From Desulfarculus baarsii DSM 2075 (GTDB lineage: Bacteria > Desulfobacterota > Desulfarculia > Desulfarculales > Desulfarculaceae): a stretch of 64,000 bases of DNA. Position 1 is the stretch's first letter; every line of letters begins with the position of its first letter. The notes under the pieces were generated by a model, which was not told the origin of the DNA, ran no database searches, and saw nothing but the letters and a program-made list of their open reading frames with translations. Shown here in pieces: positions 52,383 to 60,782 of the stretch. The stretch is from contig NC_014365.1 in NCBI RefSeq assembly GCF_000143965.1, positions 1 through 64,000 of the forward strand. The letters run 5' to 3'. Position numbers and translations under genes: made by a program.

Positions 52383-52814
52383 ATGTCCGAGGCGCGGATT
52401 TTGATCGTCGACGACGAAAAGGAATTTCTGGACACGGTGAGCGAACGCCTGAGCAACCGCGGCTTCAGCGTGGACGCGGCGCAAAACGGCGTGGAGGCCC
52501 TGGGCAAGATCGACGAGGTCGCCTACGACGCCATCGTTCTCGACCTGATGATGCCCGAACTCGACGGCCTGGAGACCCTCAAGCGGGCCCTGCAAAAAAA
52601 GCCCGACCTACAGGTGATCCTGCTCTCGGGCCAGGCCAGCCTGGAAAAGGGCGTCGAGGCCATGAAGCTGGGGGCCATGGACTTTCTGGAAAAGCCGGCC
52701 AACCTGGACGTGCTGGCGGCCAAGATCAAAGAGGGCAAGAGCCGGCGCATGGTCTTGGTCGAAAAAAGCCGCGAGGACGCGGTCAGCGAGATCCTCAAGC
52801 GCTATAGCTGGTAG
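52383..52814 (+). CDS. Response regulator with short C-terminal tail
   Basis: 143 residues: receiver with DDE at 9-11, phospho-Asp in AIVLDLMMPELDG, Ser in LLSGQAS and Lys in LEKPAN, plus a charged helical tail of about 20 residues ending in YSW. SD GGGAG precedes ATG 52383. It is the last gene of the SulP signalling locus, 78 bases after the His-domain protein. Confidence 0.92.
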   Translation: MSEARILIVDDEKEFLDTVSERLSNRGFSVDAAQNGVEALGKIDEVAYDAIVLDLMMPELDGLETLKRALQKKPDLQVILLSGQASLEKGVEAMKLGAMDFLEKPANLDVLAAKIKEGKSRRMVLVEKSREDAVSEILKRYSW

Positions 52815-52820
52815 GCGCGC

Positions 52821-52856
52821 GTCGCGCCGGGCGAGGCTTCCCCCGCCCGGCGCGAC
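52821..52856. terminator. 13-bp GC hairpin at a convergent junction
   Basis: GTCGCGCCGGGCG (52821-52833) pairs perfectly with CGCCCGGCGCGAC (52844-52856), loop 10 bases. It lies between the end of the SulP locus and the Cys-rich miniprotein. No T-run follows. Confidence 0.55.
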
Positions 52857-52861
52857 GGCCT

Positions 52862-53062
52862 TCACTCCTTCAATAGCGCCCCGCCGGGCAGCATGTTGTC
52901 GGGCGGCGGCGCGTCGTGTTTTTTACGATATTCCTTGCGCTTGCACTGGTCTTTTTTGGGGCCCCTGCAATATTGCGCGGCCAGGCCCTGGCAGGCCGGG
53001 GCGTGGCTGGCGCCGTATTTCTTGAAAAACCCGCATTTATCAAGCAGTTCACAGTCGGCCAT
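52862..53062 (-). CDS. Small Cys-rich protein of unknown function
   Basis: A 66-residue protein with five Cys (positions 4, 9, 23, 31 and 39) in MADCELLDKCGFF, ACQGLAAQYCRG and QCKRKEYRK, and a conserved-looking tail PPPDNMLPGG. I recognise the pattern from small deltaproteobacterial proteins found near signalling genes but know no function; metal or Fe-S binding is likely from the Cys spacing. ATG 53062 is preceded by GGGAG. The gene lies between two signalling operons. Confidence 0.7.
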   Translation of the reverse strand: MADCELLDKCGFFKKYGASHAPACQGLAAQYCRGPKKDQCKRKEYRKKHDAPPPDNMLPGGALLKE

Positions 53063-53175
53063 CGGCTTGGTCTCCCAGCTATCGATTGACGAAAGCCCCG
53101 GCTTCGGGGGCAGCGCGGGCCGGGCCAAACTCGAACAAACACAAATGGCGGGGCGGGCATTGGGTGGGCGGCGGC

Positions 53176-54342
53176 TCACCTGATCGGCACGAGCACCTCC
53201 ACCGGCTCGGCCAGGCGCTGGGCCCGGTGATAGTTGCGCAGGCTGACGATTAGCGTGCGGCTGAGTTGTTGGCCCTGGGCCAGCAAGACCCGCGAACCCG
53301 CGCAGACGTCCTGGGCCAGGATCATGTTTTCTTCCAGGTCGGCGACGCCAACGCGCCGCAGGTTGTAGTTGGCCTCCATGCCCAGGGTCACTTCCAGGGC
53401 CAGGATCATGTCGGGATCATACCAGCCGTGGCGTTTTTTCAGCTCGGCCAGGCCGCTGGCCTTGTTCAGACCGCCGGCCGAGAGCGAATCGAAATCCAGC
53501 ACGACCTTGAGGATGCGTCCGCCCAGGGGGATGGCGTGGCCCGCCAGTCCGCCCTCGGGCGGGCCATAGCCGTCGAACTGTTTTTCCTGGTACAAAATGG
53601 CCTGGCTGACCGGCTCCAGGCGGGGGATGTTGTCCAAAAGCTCGACGGCCATGGCCGGATGCCCCCGGAATTCCTCGCTTTCCATGCGGCTGAGCGGCTT
53701 GCCTTTGTAGACCTTGTGCAACAAGTCGTCGGGCAGGGCCAGGCAGCCGATCTGGCTGAGCATGGCCGCGGTCTCGTATTGCCAGGGCTGCTCCAGGGCC
53801 ATCTCGGCGGCGATGTCACGCACGTGGCGGGAGATGCGCGAGGCCCGGCCAAAGGCCTCGGGCTTGACCAGGGCCAGCATGTCGGTGAGCACCTTGATGG
53901 CCCCCTGCAAGGTTTGCTCCAGGATCTGGCGCTCGGCGATCTCCAGGCGGTATTGCCGGATGGCGTCGATGAGCGCGCGGATCAGCGTCTGGGCGTCGCA
54001 GGGCTTGGTCAGGAAGCGATAGACGTTGCCCTCGTTGACGGCCTTGACGGCGCTGTCCATGTCGGCGAAACCGGTCAGGATCATGCGCACCGACTCGGGC
54101 GAGGCGCCCCGCGCCCAGGCCAGGAGCTGGGCCCCGTTCATGCCGGGCATTTTCATGTCCGAGACGATGACGGCGTAGGGCCCATCGTTCTGGATGGCCT
54201 GCTGGGCCGCCGCTGGGCCCAGGGCGGTGTCGATGTCGAACTTGCCGCGCAACTGCCGTTTGAACGAATCCAGCACGGCGGCCTCGTCGTCGACGAAAAG
54301 GATTTTCTCCGGCGGTTTATTCGGGCTCAAAGTTCGCTCCAT
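53176..54342 (-). CDS. Receiver plus degenerate HD-GYP-like protein
   Basis: About 388 residues. Receiver (phospho-Asp62 in VIVSDMKMPGMNG, Lys in FLTKPCD) is followed by a linker and an HD-GYP-type domain (about 165-330). The catalytic HD is replaced: the expected LHDIG reads LSQIG, HHE reads YQE, and GYP reads GYGPP. Phosphodiesterase activity on cyclic-di-GMP is therefore unlikely; a binding or scaffold role is possible. ATG 54342 overlaps the upstream gene by 26 bases; ATG 54378 also lacks an SD. Confidence 0.82.
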   Translation of the reverse strand: MERTLSPNKPPEKILFVDDEAAVLDSFKRQLRGKFDIDTALGPAAAQQAIQNDGPYAVIVSDMKMPGMNGAQLLAWARGASPESVRMILTGFADMDSAVKAVNEGNVYRFLTKPCDAQTLIRALIDAIRQYRLEIAERQILEQTLQGAIKVLTDMLALVKPEAFGRASRISRHVRDIAAEMALEQPWQYETAAMLSQIGCLALPDDLLHKVYKGKPLSRMESEEFRGHPAMAVELLDNIPRLEPVSQAILYQEKQFDGYGPPEGGLAGHAIPLGGRILKVVLDFDSLSAGGLNKASGLAELKKRHGWYDPDMILALEVTLGMEANYNLRRVGVADLEENMILAQDVCAGSRVLLAQGQQLSRTLIVSLRNYHRAQRLAEPVEVLVPIR

Positions 54343-55537
54343 CGCCCAGTAGATTTTTGCATTCCTTGCGCCAGGCATCCACGCGGCCGGCCTTGCCCAC
54401 GGTTTCCAGGTGGGCCACGTCCAGGGCCGGCACGCGGTAGTGCTTGTGGATGACGTAAAGTTCGTGCTCCAGGACGTTGGCCGCGTGCACGGCCGTCAAC
54501 GGCCCGAAGTCGCCGTGGGGCCAATCGCCGGGCCGGTGATGGAAGGCGATGGCCCGCACCACCCGCTCGGACATGCCCCACAGGCCCATCAGAAAGGCCC
54601 CGGCCTCGGCGTGGGTGGCCCCCATCACCCGACCCTCGACCTCGAACAGCAGGCCCTCGCCGGCCCGCACGTCTTCCAGCACTTTGGCGTATGTCTCCTT
54701 GGCGTAATAGTATAACGGCAACTTGCCCACGTCGTGCAAGACGCCGGCCATGAACGCTTCATCGACCATCGTCCGGTCGCCGCCTTCCATCTGGGCGATC
54801 TTTTTGGCCAAAACCGCCGTGACCGAGCTGTGCCGCCATAGACCCGGCAAGGAAAATTTGGCCGGGCCCCGGCCCTCGAAGGTCGAAAAAAGCTGGTAGG
54901 AGAGCACCAGCGAACGGATCAGGTCCAGGCCCAGCAGGCCCACGGCCTGGCAGGCCGAGGAGATCGTGCGCGGCAGGCCGAAAAAGGCCGAGTTGACCAC
55001 CTTGAGCACCGTGGCGGTCATGCCCAGGTCTTGCTCGATGATGCGACCGATAGCCTCCATCGACGAGTCCTCCGACTCGATGGCCTCCACCAGCCGGCTG
55101 TAGATCGCCGGCATCGCCGGCAGGTTTTCGGCCTGGCCCAGGATGGCCCACAGGGCCTGGTTGCCCAGCACCTGTTGCAGGTCGATGGCCTTTTGCAGCA
55201 CCGCCATCAGTTCCTGCTGCTCGATGGGCTTGGCCAGGTATTGGTGGGCCGGCCGCACCGAACGCATGATCTTTTCGCGCTCCGAATGGCCCGAGAGCAC
55301 GATGCGCACCGTCTGCGGGCACATCTCGCGCACCCGCTCCAGCAGCTCGGCCCCGTCCATCACCGGCATGCGCATGTCGGTGACCACCAGGTCGAAGGGG
55401 CGCTTTTTGATTTCCGCCAGGGCCTCGGCGCCGCCGCCCACGAAAACCATCTCCCACTCGCGGCGCTTGCCGCGCAGCATCCGCCGCAAGCCGTCCAGGA
55501 TCTGGGGTTCGTCGTCAACGAACAAAATACGTTTCAT
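54317..55537 (-). CDS. Receiver-HDOD response regulator
   Basis: 406 residues. Receiver with DDE at 8-10, phospho-Asp54 in LVVTDMRMPVMDG and Lys in YLAKPIE, then an HDOD domain (about 130-330) with LPAMPAIYSRL, VVNSAFFGLPRTISS and GVLHDVGKLPLYYY. HDOD proteins usually act as signalling scaffolds. It lies 7 bases after the multi-PAS kinase and overlaps the receiver/HD-like gene, so the three form one phosphorelay operon. Confidence 0.92.
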   Translation of the reverse strand: MKRILFVDDEPQILDGLRRMLRGKRREWEMVFVGGGAEALAEIKKRPFDLVVTDMRMPVMDGAELLERVREMCPQTVRIVLSGHSEREKIMRSVRPAHQYLAKPIEQQELMAVLQKAIDLQQVLGNQALWAILGQAENLPAMPAIYSRLVEAIESEDSSMEAIGRIIEQDLGMTATVLKVVNSAFFGLPRTISSACQAVGLLGLDLIRSLVLSYQLFSTFEGRGPAKFSLPGLWRHSSVTAVLAKKIAQMEGGDRTMVDEAFMAGVLHDVGKLPLYYYAKETYAKVLEDVRAGEGLLFEVEGRVMGATHAEAGAFLMGLWGMSERVVRAIAFHHRPGDWPHGDFGPLTAVHAANVLEHELYVIHKHYRVPALDVAHLETVGKAGRVDAWRKECKNLLGDGANFEPE

Positions 55538-55544
55538 GGCAGGC

Positions 55545-57350
55545 TCAGTCTTCCTCTCGGACCAGGGGCAGGTTGATGACGAAACAGGCGCCTCCTTCCG
55601 GGCGATTTTCGTAGTTCAGCGCGCCCTTGTGGCGCTCGGCCACCACCCGATAGGCGATGGACAAGCCTTGACCGGTGCCCTTGCCCGGCTCCTTGGTGGT
55701 GAAAAACGGGTCGAAGATCTTGCGGCCGACGTGCTCGGGGATGCCTGGGCCGCTGTCGCAGATGCGCACCTCCACGCCCGTTGCGGTGGCGCGAGTGCTG
55801 ATGCGGATCAGGCCCTTTTCGTCGACGCCCTCGCGGATGACCCCGGCCAGGGCCTGGGCGGCGTTGACGATGATGTTCAAGAAAACCTGGTTGAGTTCGG
55901 CCACCAGGCCGGGCACGTGGGGCAGGTCGGGGTCCAGGTCGGTCTCCAGGTCGGAGACGTATTTCCACTCGTTGCGGGCCACGGTGACGGTGTTTTCGAT
56001 GGCCTTGTTGATATCCACCGGCGAAAAATCGTCGCGGCCGGGGTGGGCGAACTCCTTCATGGACTGGACGATCTTGGCCACGCGGCCCAGGCCCTCCAGG
56101 CTGGATCCGATGGCCTTGGGTATTTCCTCGATCAGATAATCGTGGTCGATCTCCTGGGCCAGTTCCTGGGCGGCGCGGGCCAAGGCGGCCAGTTCGCCGT
56201 CGGCCGCCAGGGCGGCCTGGCCCAGGGCGGAATAGGCCTGGCAGAGCCGGGTCAGATCGGCGAAGGACTCCTCCAGAAAACGCGTGTTGCTGCTGACGAA
56301 CTGGGCCGGGGTGTTGATCTCGTGGGCGATGCCGGCGGCCAGTTGGCCGATGGCCTCGAGCTTCTGGGCCTGCATGAGCTGGCTCTCCAGGATTTTGCGC
56401 TCGGTCAGGTCGGTGACCAGGGCGTAGGAGCCCTTAAACACGCCGCTGGCGTCGAAAATAGGCTTGGGCGAGATGAGGGTGTAGACCTTGCCGCCGTCCT
56501 GGCGGGTGAAGGCCAGCTCATAGGAGTCCCTGCCGCCCTTTTTGCGCTTTTCGTATTGGGCGCCCACTACGGCCTTGTTTTCGTCGTCGAGGAAATCGGT
56601 GAAGTTGGCCTTTTTGACCACATCGGCCGGGTAGCCGACCAGTTCGATGAAGCGGGGGTTGAACAGCTTGATGTTGAGATTTTCATCGACGACCACCAAG
56701 CCCTCGGAAAGCGTCTCGATGAGGGTGCGGTAGCGCTCCTCGCTCTGGCGCAGTTCGCGGGCGGCGGCGCGCTGTTCGGTGATGTCGAGGATCGAGCCGA
56801 CCAAACCGGCCGGCTGGCCCTCGGCGTCCTTGTAGGCCACGACGTTGAAGATGACGTCACGTTTTTCGCCGGCCGCGTTGGCCAGCCGCGTCTCGTAGCT
56901 GATGGTCGAGCCCTTGGCCATGGCCTGGCGTTCGTTGCTCTCGCCCAGGTCGAGCACGCCTTCGGGCAGGGCCTGGCGGGCCGTGCGGCCCAGCACGTCT
57001 TGCCGGCTCAGGCCCATCAGCAACTCGAAGGCGCGGTTGCAGCCGGTGAAGAGGCCGTCTTTGTCCTTGAAAAAGATGGGGTGGGGGATGGTGTCGACCA
57101 GCATCTGCAGAAAGCGCAGTTGCTCCTGCACGGCCTTTTCGGCGTTTTTGAGCTGGCTGATGTCGCGGGCCACGTGGACGCTGCCCATGAGCTTGCCGTC
57201 GGGCCGCCACAGCGGCGAGGTGGTCACCAGCATGTCCACGCCCAGCACGGGGTCGAAAAACTCCTGGCTGTGCTGCTGGCCGTCCTTGATCAGGCGGGTG
57301 TGCGGGCAGGTCTCGAAGCTTTTGTCGCAGCCGTGCAGCACCGCCAGGCA
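55545..57350 (-). CDS. Multi-PAS histidine kinase, C-terminal part after frameshift
   Basis: This segment continues the reading of the gene at 57290-58702 in another frame. It contains the end of a PAS (ECLAVLHGCDKSFETCP), PAS domains at about 57150-56750 and 56750-56400, HisKA with GIAHEINTPAQFVSSN, and a HATPase (DSGPGI, GTGQGLSIAYR). No start codon with an SD exists at its 5' edge, so it is not an independent gene by these signs. The whole would be a receiver-multi-PAS-kinase of about 1050 residues. Confidence 0.8.
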   Translation of the reverse strand, partial: CLAVLHGCDKSFETCPHTRLIKDGQQHSQEFFDPVLGVDMLVTTSPLWRPDGKLMGSVHVARDISQLKNAEKAVQEQLRFLQMLVDTIPHPIFFKDKDGLFTGCNRAFELLMGLSRQDVLGRTARQALPEGVLDLGESNERQAMAKGSTISYETRLANAAGEKRDVIFNVVAYKDAEGQPAGLVGSILDITEQRAAARELRQSEERYRTLIETLSEGLVVVDENLNIKLFNPRFIELVGYPADVVKKANFTDFLDDENKAVVGAQYEKRKKGGRDSYELAFTRQDGGKVYTLISPKPIFDASGVFKGSYALVTDLTERKILESQLMQAQKLEAIGQLAAGIAHEINTPAQFVSSNTRFLEESFADLTRLCQAYSALGQAALAADGELAALARAAQELAQEIDHDYLIEEIPKAIGSSLEGLGRVAKIVQSMKEFAHPGRDDFSPVDINKAIENTVTVARNEWKYVSDLETDLDPDLPHVPGLVAELNQVFLNIIVNAAQALAGVIREGVDEKGLIRISTRATATGVEVRICDSGPGIPEHVGRKIFDPFFTTKEPGKGTGQGLSIAYRVVAERHKGALNYENRPEGGACFVINLPLVREED

Positions 57351-58702
57351 CTCTCCTTGCCGACGATGTCGTGGGGTTGCAGACCGGCCAGGCGGGCCAT
57401 GGCCTTGTTGGCCCGCAGCACCTTGTGGCCGCGATCGATGATGGCGATGGCGTCGGGCACGGCGTTGAAAGTGTCTTCCCACTGGCGCTTGGCCATTTCC
57501 AACTGGGCCGTGCGCTCGGCGATGCGGTCTTCCATGCCCTCGTAGGCGGCCTGGAGGGCCTCGCGGGCGTCACGCAACTCGGTGATGTCGCGGGCGATGG
57601 CCTCGAAGCCGGCCAGCTTGCCGTTTTCCTCCACCGACCAGAGGTTCTGGCCCAGCCACACGGTGCGGCCGTCCTTGGCCACGATGGGGAACTCCAGGTA
57701 GACCTTGTATTGGCCCAGTTCGAACTGGCGGCGATAGTGCTCGTAGACCTGTTTGCGATGTTCCGGCGCCACCAGGTCGTCGGTCTTCATGCCCACCAGT
57801 TCGTCGGCGCCGTAGCCGGTGATGTCCTCGGCGGCCTTGTTGACGAAGGTGACGATGTTGTCGATATCGGTGCGGTAGATGATGTCGGCGGCGTTTTCGA
57901 CCAGGTGCCGATAGCGCTTTTCGCTGGCGGCCAGGGCCTCCTCGGCCTTTTTGCGGGCCGTCACGTCCAGGGCCATCTCCACCCCGCCGACGATGGCCCC
58001 GCCGGGGTCGCGCACCGGCGCGCCCTTGATCTGCCAGAACTTGCCCGAACGGCTGGTGCGCTCGATGGCCTGGGGTTGGCCCGTGGCCATGGCCAGGCCC
58101 AGGGGGCAGTCCGGGCAGACGTCGCCGCGGTCGGCCCAGATCTCGTAGCAGAGTCGGCCCTCCACCTCCTCGCGGGTCTTGCCCACGGCCTCGCAGGCGG
58201 CGCGATTGGCCCACAACACCCGCGACTGGTTGTCGGTGAAAACCACGTGCTCCACCAGGCTGTCGAGGATGGTTTCCTTCTCCTGCTTGGCGCTCTGGGC
58301 CAGCAGCCAGGAATTCTTGTGGGCCACGGCAAAGCGTAGCGAACGCGGCAGGAGCTTGCCCGAGATCTCGCCCTTATCCAGAAAATCCTGGGCCCCCAGC
58401 TCCAGGCTGCGCATGGCGACATCGGCGTCGTCGATGCCCGTCAGCACCACCACCGGCATCTCCGGCGCGGCCCGCAGCAAAATGCGCAGCGTCTCCAGCC
58501 CCCGGCTGTCGGGCAAGTTCAGGTCCAACAGCACCACCTGATAGCGGCCGCCGTCCATCATCGTCAGGCCGTGGGCCAGCGACTGGGCCCAATCCACCTT
58601 GAACGCGAAGTGCCGGTTGTTTTCCAACAGCTTGCGCACCACGCCGGCGAAATCGGCCTCGTCCTCGATCAGCAACACCTTCAGGCTCTCTTGCATGCCC
58701 AC
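57290..58702 (-). CDS. Receiver-multi-PAS kinase, N-terminal part before frameshift
   Basis: 470 codons. Receiver with phospho-Asp60 in VVLLDLNLPDSRG, a PAS with Cys cluster RLCYEIWADRGDVCPDC, a second PAS (NAADIIYRTDIDNIV), a coiled linker and the start of a third PAS that ends in RLAGLQPHDIVGKE. After that point the frame runs into about 20 unrelated codons and stops. Homologous sequence resumes at once in the frame of the segment ending at 55545. The shift lies near 57350-57356 (AAGGAGAGTGC on the minus strand) and equals one missing or two extra bases. ATG 58702 follows GGAGGAACGTGGGC-type SD. Confidence 0.82.
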   Translation of the reverse strand: MGMQESLKVLLIEDEADFAGVVRKLLENNRHFAFKVDWAQSLAHGLTMMDGGRYQVVLLDLNLPDSRGLETLRILLRAAPEMPVVVLTGIDDADVAMRSLELGAQDFLDKGEISGKLLPRSLRFAVAHKNSWLLAQSAKQEKETILDSLVEHVVFTDNQSRVLWANRAACEAVGKTREEVEGRLCYEIWADRGDVCPDCPLGLAMATGQPQAIERTSRSGKFWQIKGAPVRDPGGAIVGGVEMALDVTARKKAEEALAASEKRYRHLVENAADIIYRTDIDNIVTFVNKAAEDITGYGADELVGMKTDDLVAPEHRKQVYEHYRRQFELGQYKVYLEFPIVAKDGRTVWLGQNLWSVEENGKLAGFEAIARDITELRDAREALQAAYEGMEDRIAERTAQLEMAKRQWEDTFNAVPDAIAIIDRGHKVLRANKAMARLAGLQPHDIVGKESAWRCCTAATKASRPARTPA

Positions 58703-58724
58703 GTTCCTCCGACGGCCTCGCTTC

Positions 58725-58747
58725 GTTTCATTATGCCATTATGAAAC
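58725..58747. promoter_or_regulatory. Inverted repeat GTTTCAT-N9-ATGAAAC
   Basis: GTTTCAT (58725-58731) and ATGAAAC (58741-58747) lie in the 170-base divergent gap between the multi-PAS kinase operon and the exonuclease-like gene. It could be an operator for either side. Confidence 0.35.
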
Positions 58748-58872
58748 CTCGGCCCGAAGCGTGTAAACCCAAAGCCCATGGGTCAGCGAGCCGTTGCCGA
58801 CGGTCGCCGAAAAAACGAGCCCCGGCCCGGCCGGCCATTGGCAACTGCCCCGGCCAGGGCCATAATCAGCTC

Positions 58873-59625
58873 ATGCTCAAGCGCACGTTTTTGCATATCT
58901 CGGGCGTGGGGCCCAAACGCGAGCGGGCCATCTGGCGCGCCGGCGTCGAATCGTGGGAGGACTTCCTCGACCGCGGCCAGCGCCTTTTGCCGGCCGGTCT
59001 GCACAACCTGGGCCGGCCGGTCGTCGAACGCTCCCTGGAGGCCCTGCAACGGCCGGACGCCGCCAAAACCCTGGCCGCCATGCTACCCCCGGCCGAGCAC
59101 TGGCGGCTGTGGCCCCACTTCGACCGCGTGGTCTACCTCGACATCGAAACCGGCGGCGACCCCGACCAGTGGGGCGGCGTGACCGTCGTCGGCCTCTACG
59201 ACGGCCAGACCGTGCGCCAGTTCGTCGCCGGCCAAAACATCCACCAGCTCGATCACGCCATGCACGGGGCCGACATCGTCGTCACCTTCGCCGGCGCCAG
59301 CTTCGACATCCCCGTGCTGCGCGCCGTTTTCCACAACCTCTGGCTGCCGCCGGCCCATATCGATCTGCGCTGGACGCTCAAACGCGTCGGCCTGACCGGC
59401 GGCCTGAAACGCATCGAAAAACAACTGGGCCTGACCAGGCCACCGGGCGTCGACGGCCTGGGCGGCCTGGACGCCGTCCACCTCTGGGCCCGCCACCAGG
59501 CCGGCGACCCCTCGGCCCTGCCGACGCTGCTGGCCTACAACGCCTGCGATATCGTAAACCTCCAACCGCTGCTGGCCCTGGCCCACGATCGCCTGCGCCA
59601 AACCCTACTGGCCCAAGCGGGCTAG
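58873..59625 (+). CDS. RNase H-fold 3'-5' exonuclease-like protein (YprB type)
   Basis: 250 residues. Residues about 95-245 match the DnaQ/RNase H-like YprB family: the acidic YLDIETGG, VTFAGASFDIPVL (second Asp) and the closing YNACDIVNL are expected metal ligands. The first 80 residues carry a HhH-like ISGVGPKRERAIWRAGV, which may bind nucleic acid. ATG 58873 has no clear SD. A role in nucleic-acid processing is likely; substrate unknown. Confidence 0.8.
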   Translation: MLKRTFLHISGVGPKRERAIWRAGVESWEDFLDRGQRLLPAGLHNLGRPVVERSLEALQRPDAAKTLAAMLPPAEHWRLWPHFDRVVYLDIETGGDPDQWGGVTVVGLYDGQTVRQFVAGQNIHQLDHAMHGADIVVTFAGASFDIPVLRAVFHNLWLPPAHIDLRWTLKRVGLTGGLKRIEKQLGLTRPPGVDGLGGLDAVHLWARHQAGDPSALPTLLAYNACDIVNLQPLLALAHDRLRQTLLAQAG

Positions 59626-59680
59626 CCAAAACGCGCGTGACGGTGGTATGTATAATCATACGCGCGGCGGGAGAGGCGGC

Positions 59681-60082
59681 GTGACCCAAGATCATCACCA
59701 ACCCAGACCAGACGATCAGCGGCCAGACGAAACGGCCGATTGCCGGATCATCCGCGTCATCATGCAGGGCGAAGACCCCAACGCCAAGGCCAGGGACGCC
59801 CTCACCCGCCACCTGGGCATGAGCTTGGGCGCGTCGATGGTGGTGCTGGGCGCGTATTACTCCTACGCCTGGCGCGTCAAATGGGCATGGTGGGTCATCG
59901 GCGCGATCTGGGCCTTGGTCCTGCTGCACGGCGCGACCTACCTGCTAAGACGCCGCAAGGCCGGCCCGCCCCAGGATGGCTGGCGCATCGAGATGGAAGA
60001 CGACGACCCCGCGCCGCCGGAGGCCGCCCCGGTTGATCGGCCCAAACACAAAATTACCGTCATCGAGCCCAAAGGCCGCTGA
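59681..60082 (+). CDS. Small membrane protein of unknown function
   Basis: 133 residues from GTG 59681 (SD GGGAGAGG). A polar N-terminus with RIIRVIMQGEDPNAKARD is followed by two predicted membrane helices (about 48-68 and 72-92) and a charged, Pro-rich cytosolic tail ending in a basic segment. No family recognised. It starts 55 bases after the exonuclease-like gene and ends 34 bases before pcm. Confidence 0.7.
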   Translation: MTQDHHQPRPDDQRPDETADCRIIRVIMQGEDPNAKARDALTRHLGMSLGASMVVLGAYYSYAWRVKWAWWVIGAIWALVLLHGATYLLRRRKAGPPQDGWRIEMEDDDPAPPEAAPVDRPKHKITVIEPKGR

Positions 60083-60116
60083 CGGGCCAACAACCCATAA
60101 CCCGGAGCATCCGTCC

Positions 60117-60782
60117 TTGGCCCAACTCAACGACTTTCCGGTCCAGCGCCGCCGCATGGTCGAGGAACAGATCGCCCGGCGAGGCGTCGGCGACCCAAAG
60201 CTGCTGGCGGCCATGGGCGAAATCCCTCGGCACCTCTTCGTGCCCGAGGCCCTCTGGGGCCAGGCCTACGCCGATCACCCCGTGGCCATCGGCGAGGGCC
60301 AGACCATCAGCCAGCCCTTCATCGTCGCCATCATGACCGACGCCCTGGGCCTGACCGGCCGCGAAAAAGTCTTGGAAATCGGCACCGGCAGCGGCTACCA
60401 AACAGCCATCCTGGCCCGCCTGGCCGATTGGGTCTACAGCGTCGAACGCATCCTGGCCCTCTCCCGCCGCGCCCAGGCCACGCTCGAAAAAATCAAGGCC
60501 TTCAACGTCAACCTCGTCGTCGGCGACGGCACTCTGGGCCTGCCCGCGCATGCGCCCTACGACGCCATCCTCGTCACCGCCGGCGGGCCAAAGCTGCCCC
60601 AAACCCTCATCGATCAACTGGCCGATGGCGGACGCCTGGTCATGCCCGTGGGCGACCGTCTGCACCAAACCCTCACCCGCCTCACCAAACGTGGGCCACG
60701 CCTGGTCACCGAAGACCTGGGCGGTTGTCGCTTCGTCGATTTGGTGGGCAAACATGGCTGGATAACCCATGGCCGCGATTAG
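60117..60782 (+). CDS. pcm: Protein-L-isoaspartate O-methyltransferase
   Basis: A 221-residue repair enzyme that methylates isoaspartyl residues using S-adenosylmethionine. It has VEEQIARRGVGDPKLLAAM, GEGQTISQPFIVA, SAM motif EIGTGSGYQTAILA and VTAGGPKLPQTLIDQL. The TTG start is preceded by CGGAG at 9 bases; ATG 60156 is an alternative. It overlaps the next gene by 14 bases. Confidence 0.94.
   Translation: MAQLNDFPVQRRRMVEEQIARRGVGDPKLLAAMGEIPRHLFVPEALWGQAYADHPVAIGEGQTISQPFIVAIMTDALGLTGREKVLEIGTGSGYQTAILARLADWVYSVERILALSRRAQATLEKIKAFNVNLVVGDGTLGLPAHAPYDAILVTAGGPKLPQTLIDQLADGGRLVMPVGDRLHQTLTRLTKRGPRLVTEDLGGCRFVDLVGKHGWITHGRD

Noticed and set aside
57348-57360. Programmed -1 frameshift site
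   Set aside because: The sequence is not a recognisable slippery heptamer and no downstream stimulatory structure was evident.
55545-57482. Treating the C-terminal kinase segment as an independent gene starting at 57482
   Set aside because: Its first 40 codons are a shadow of the upstream frame, with no start signal; it is better explained as a frameshifted continuation.
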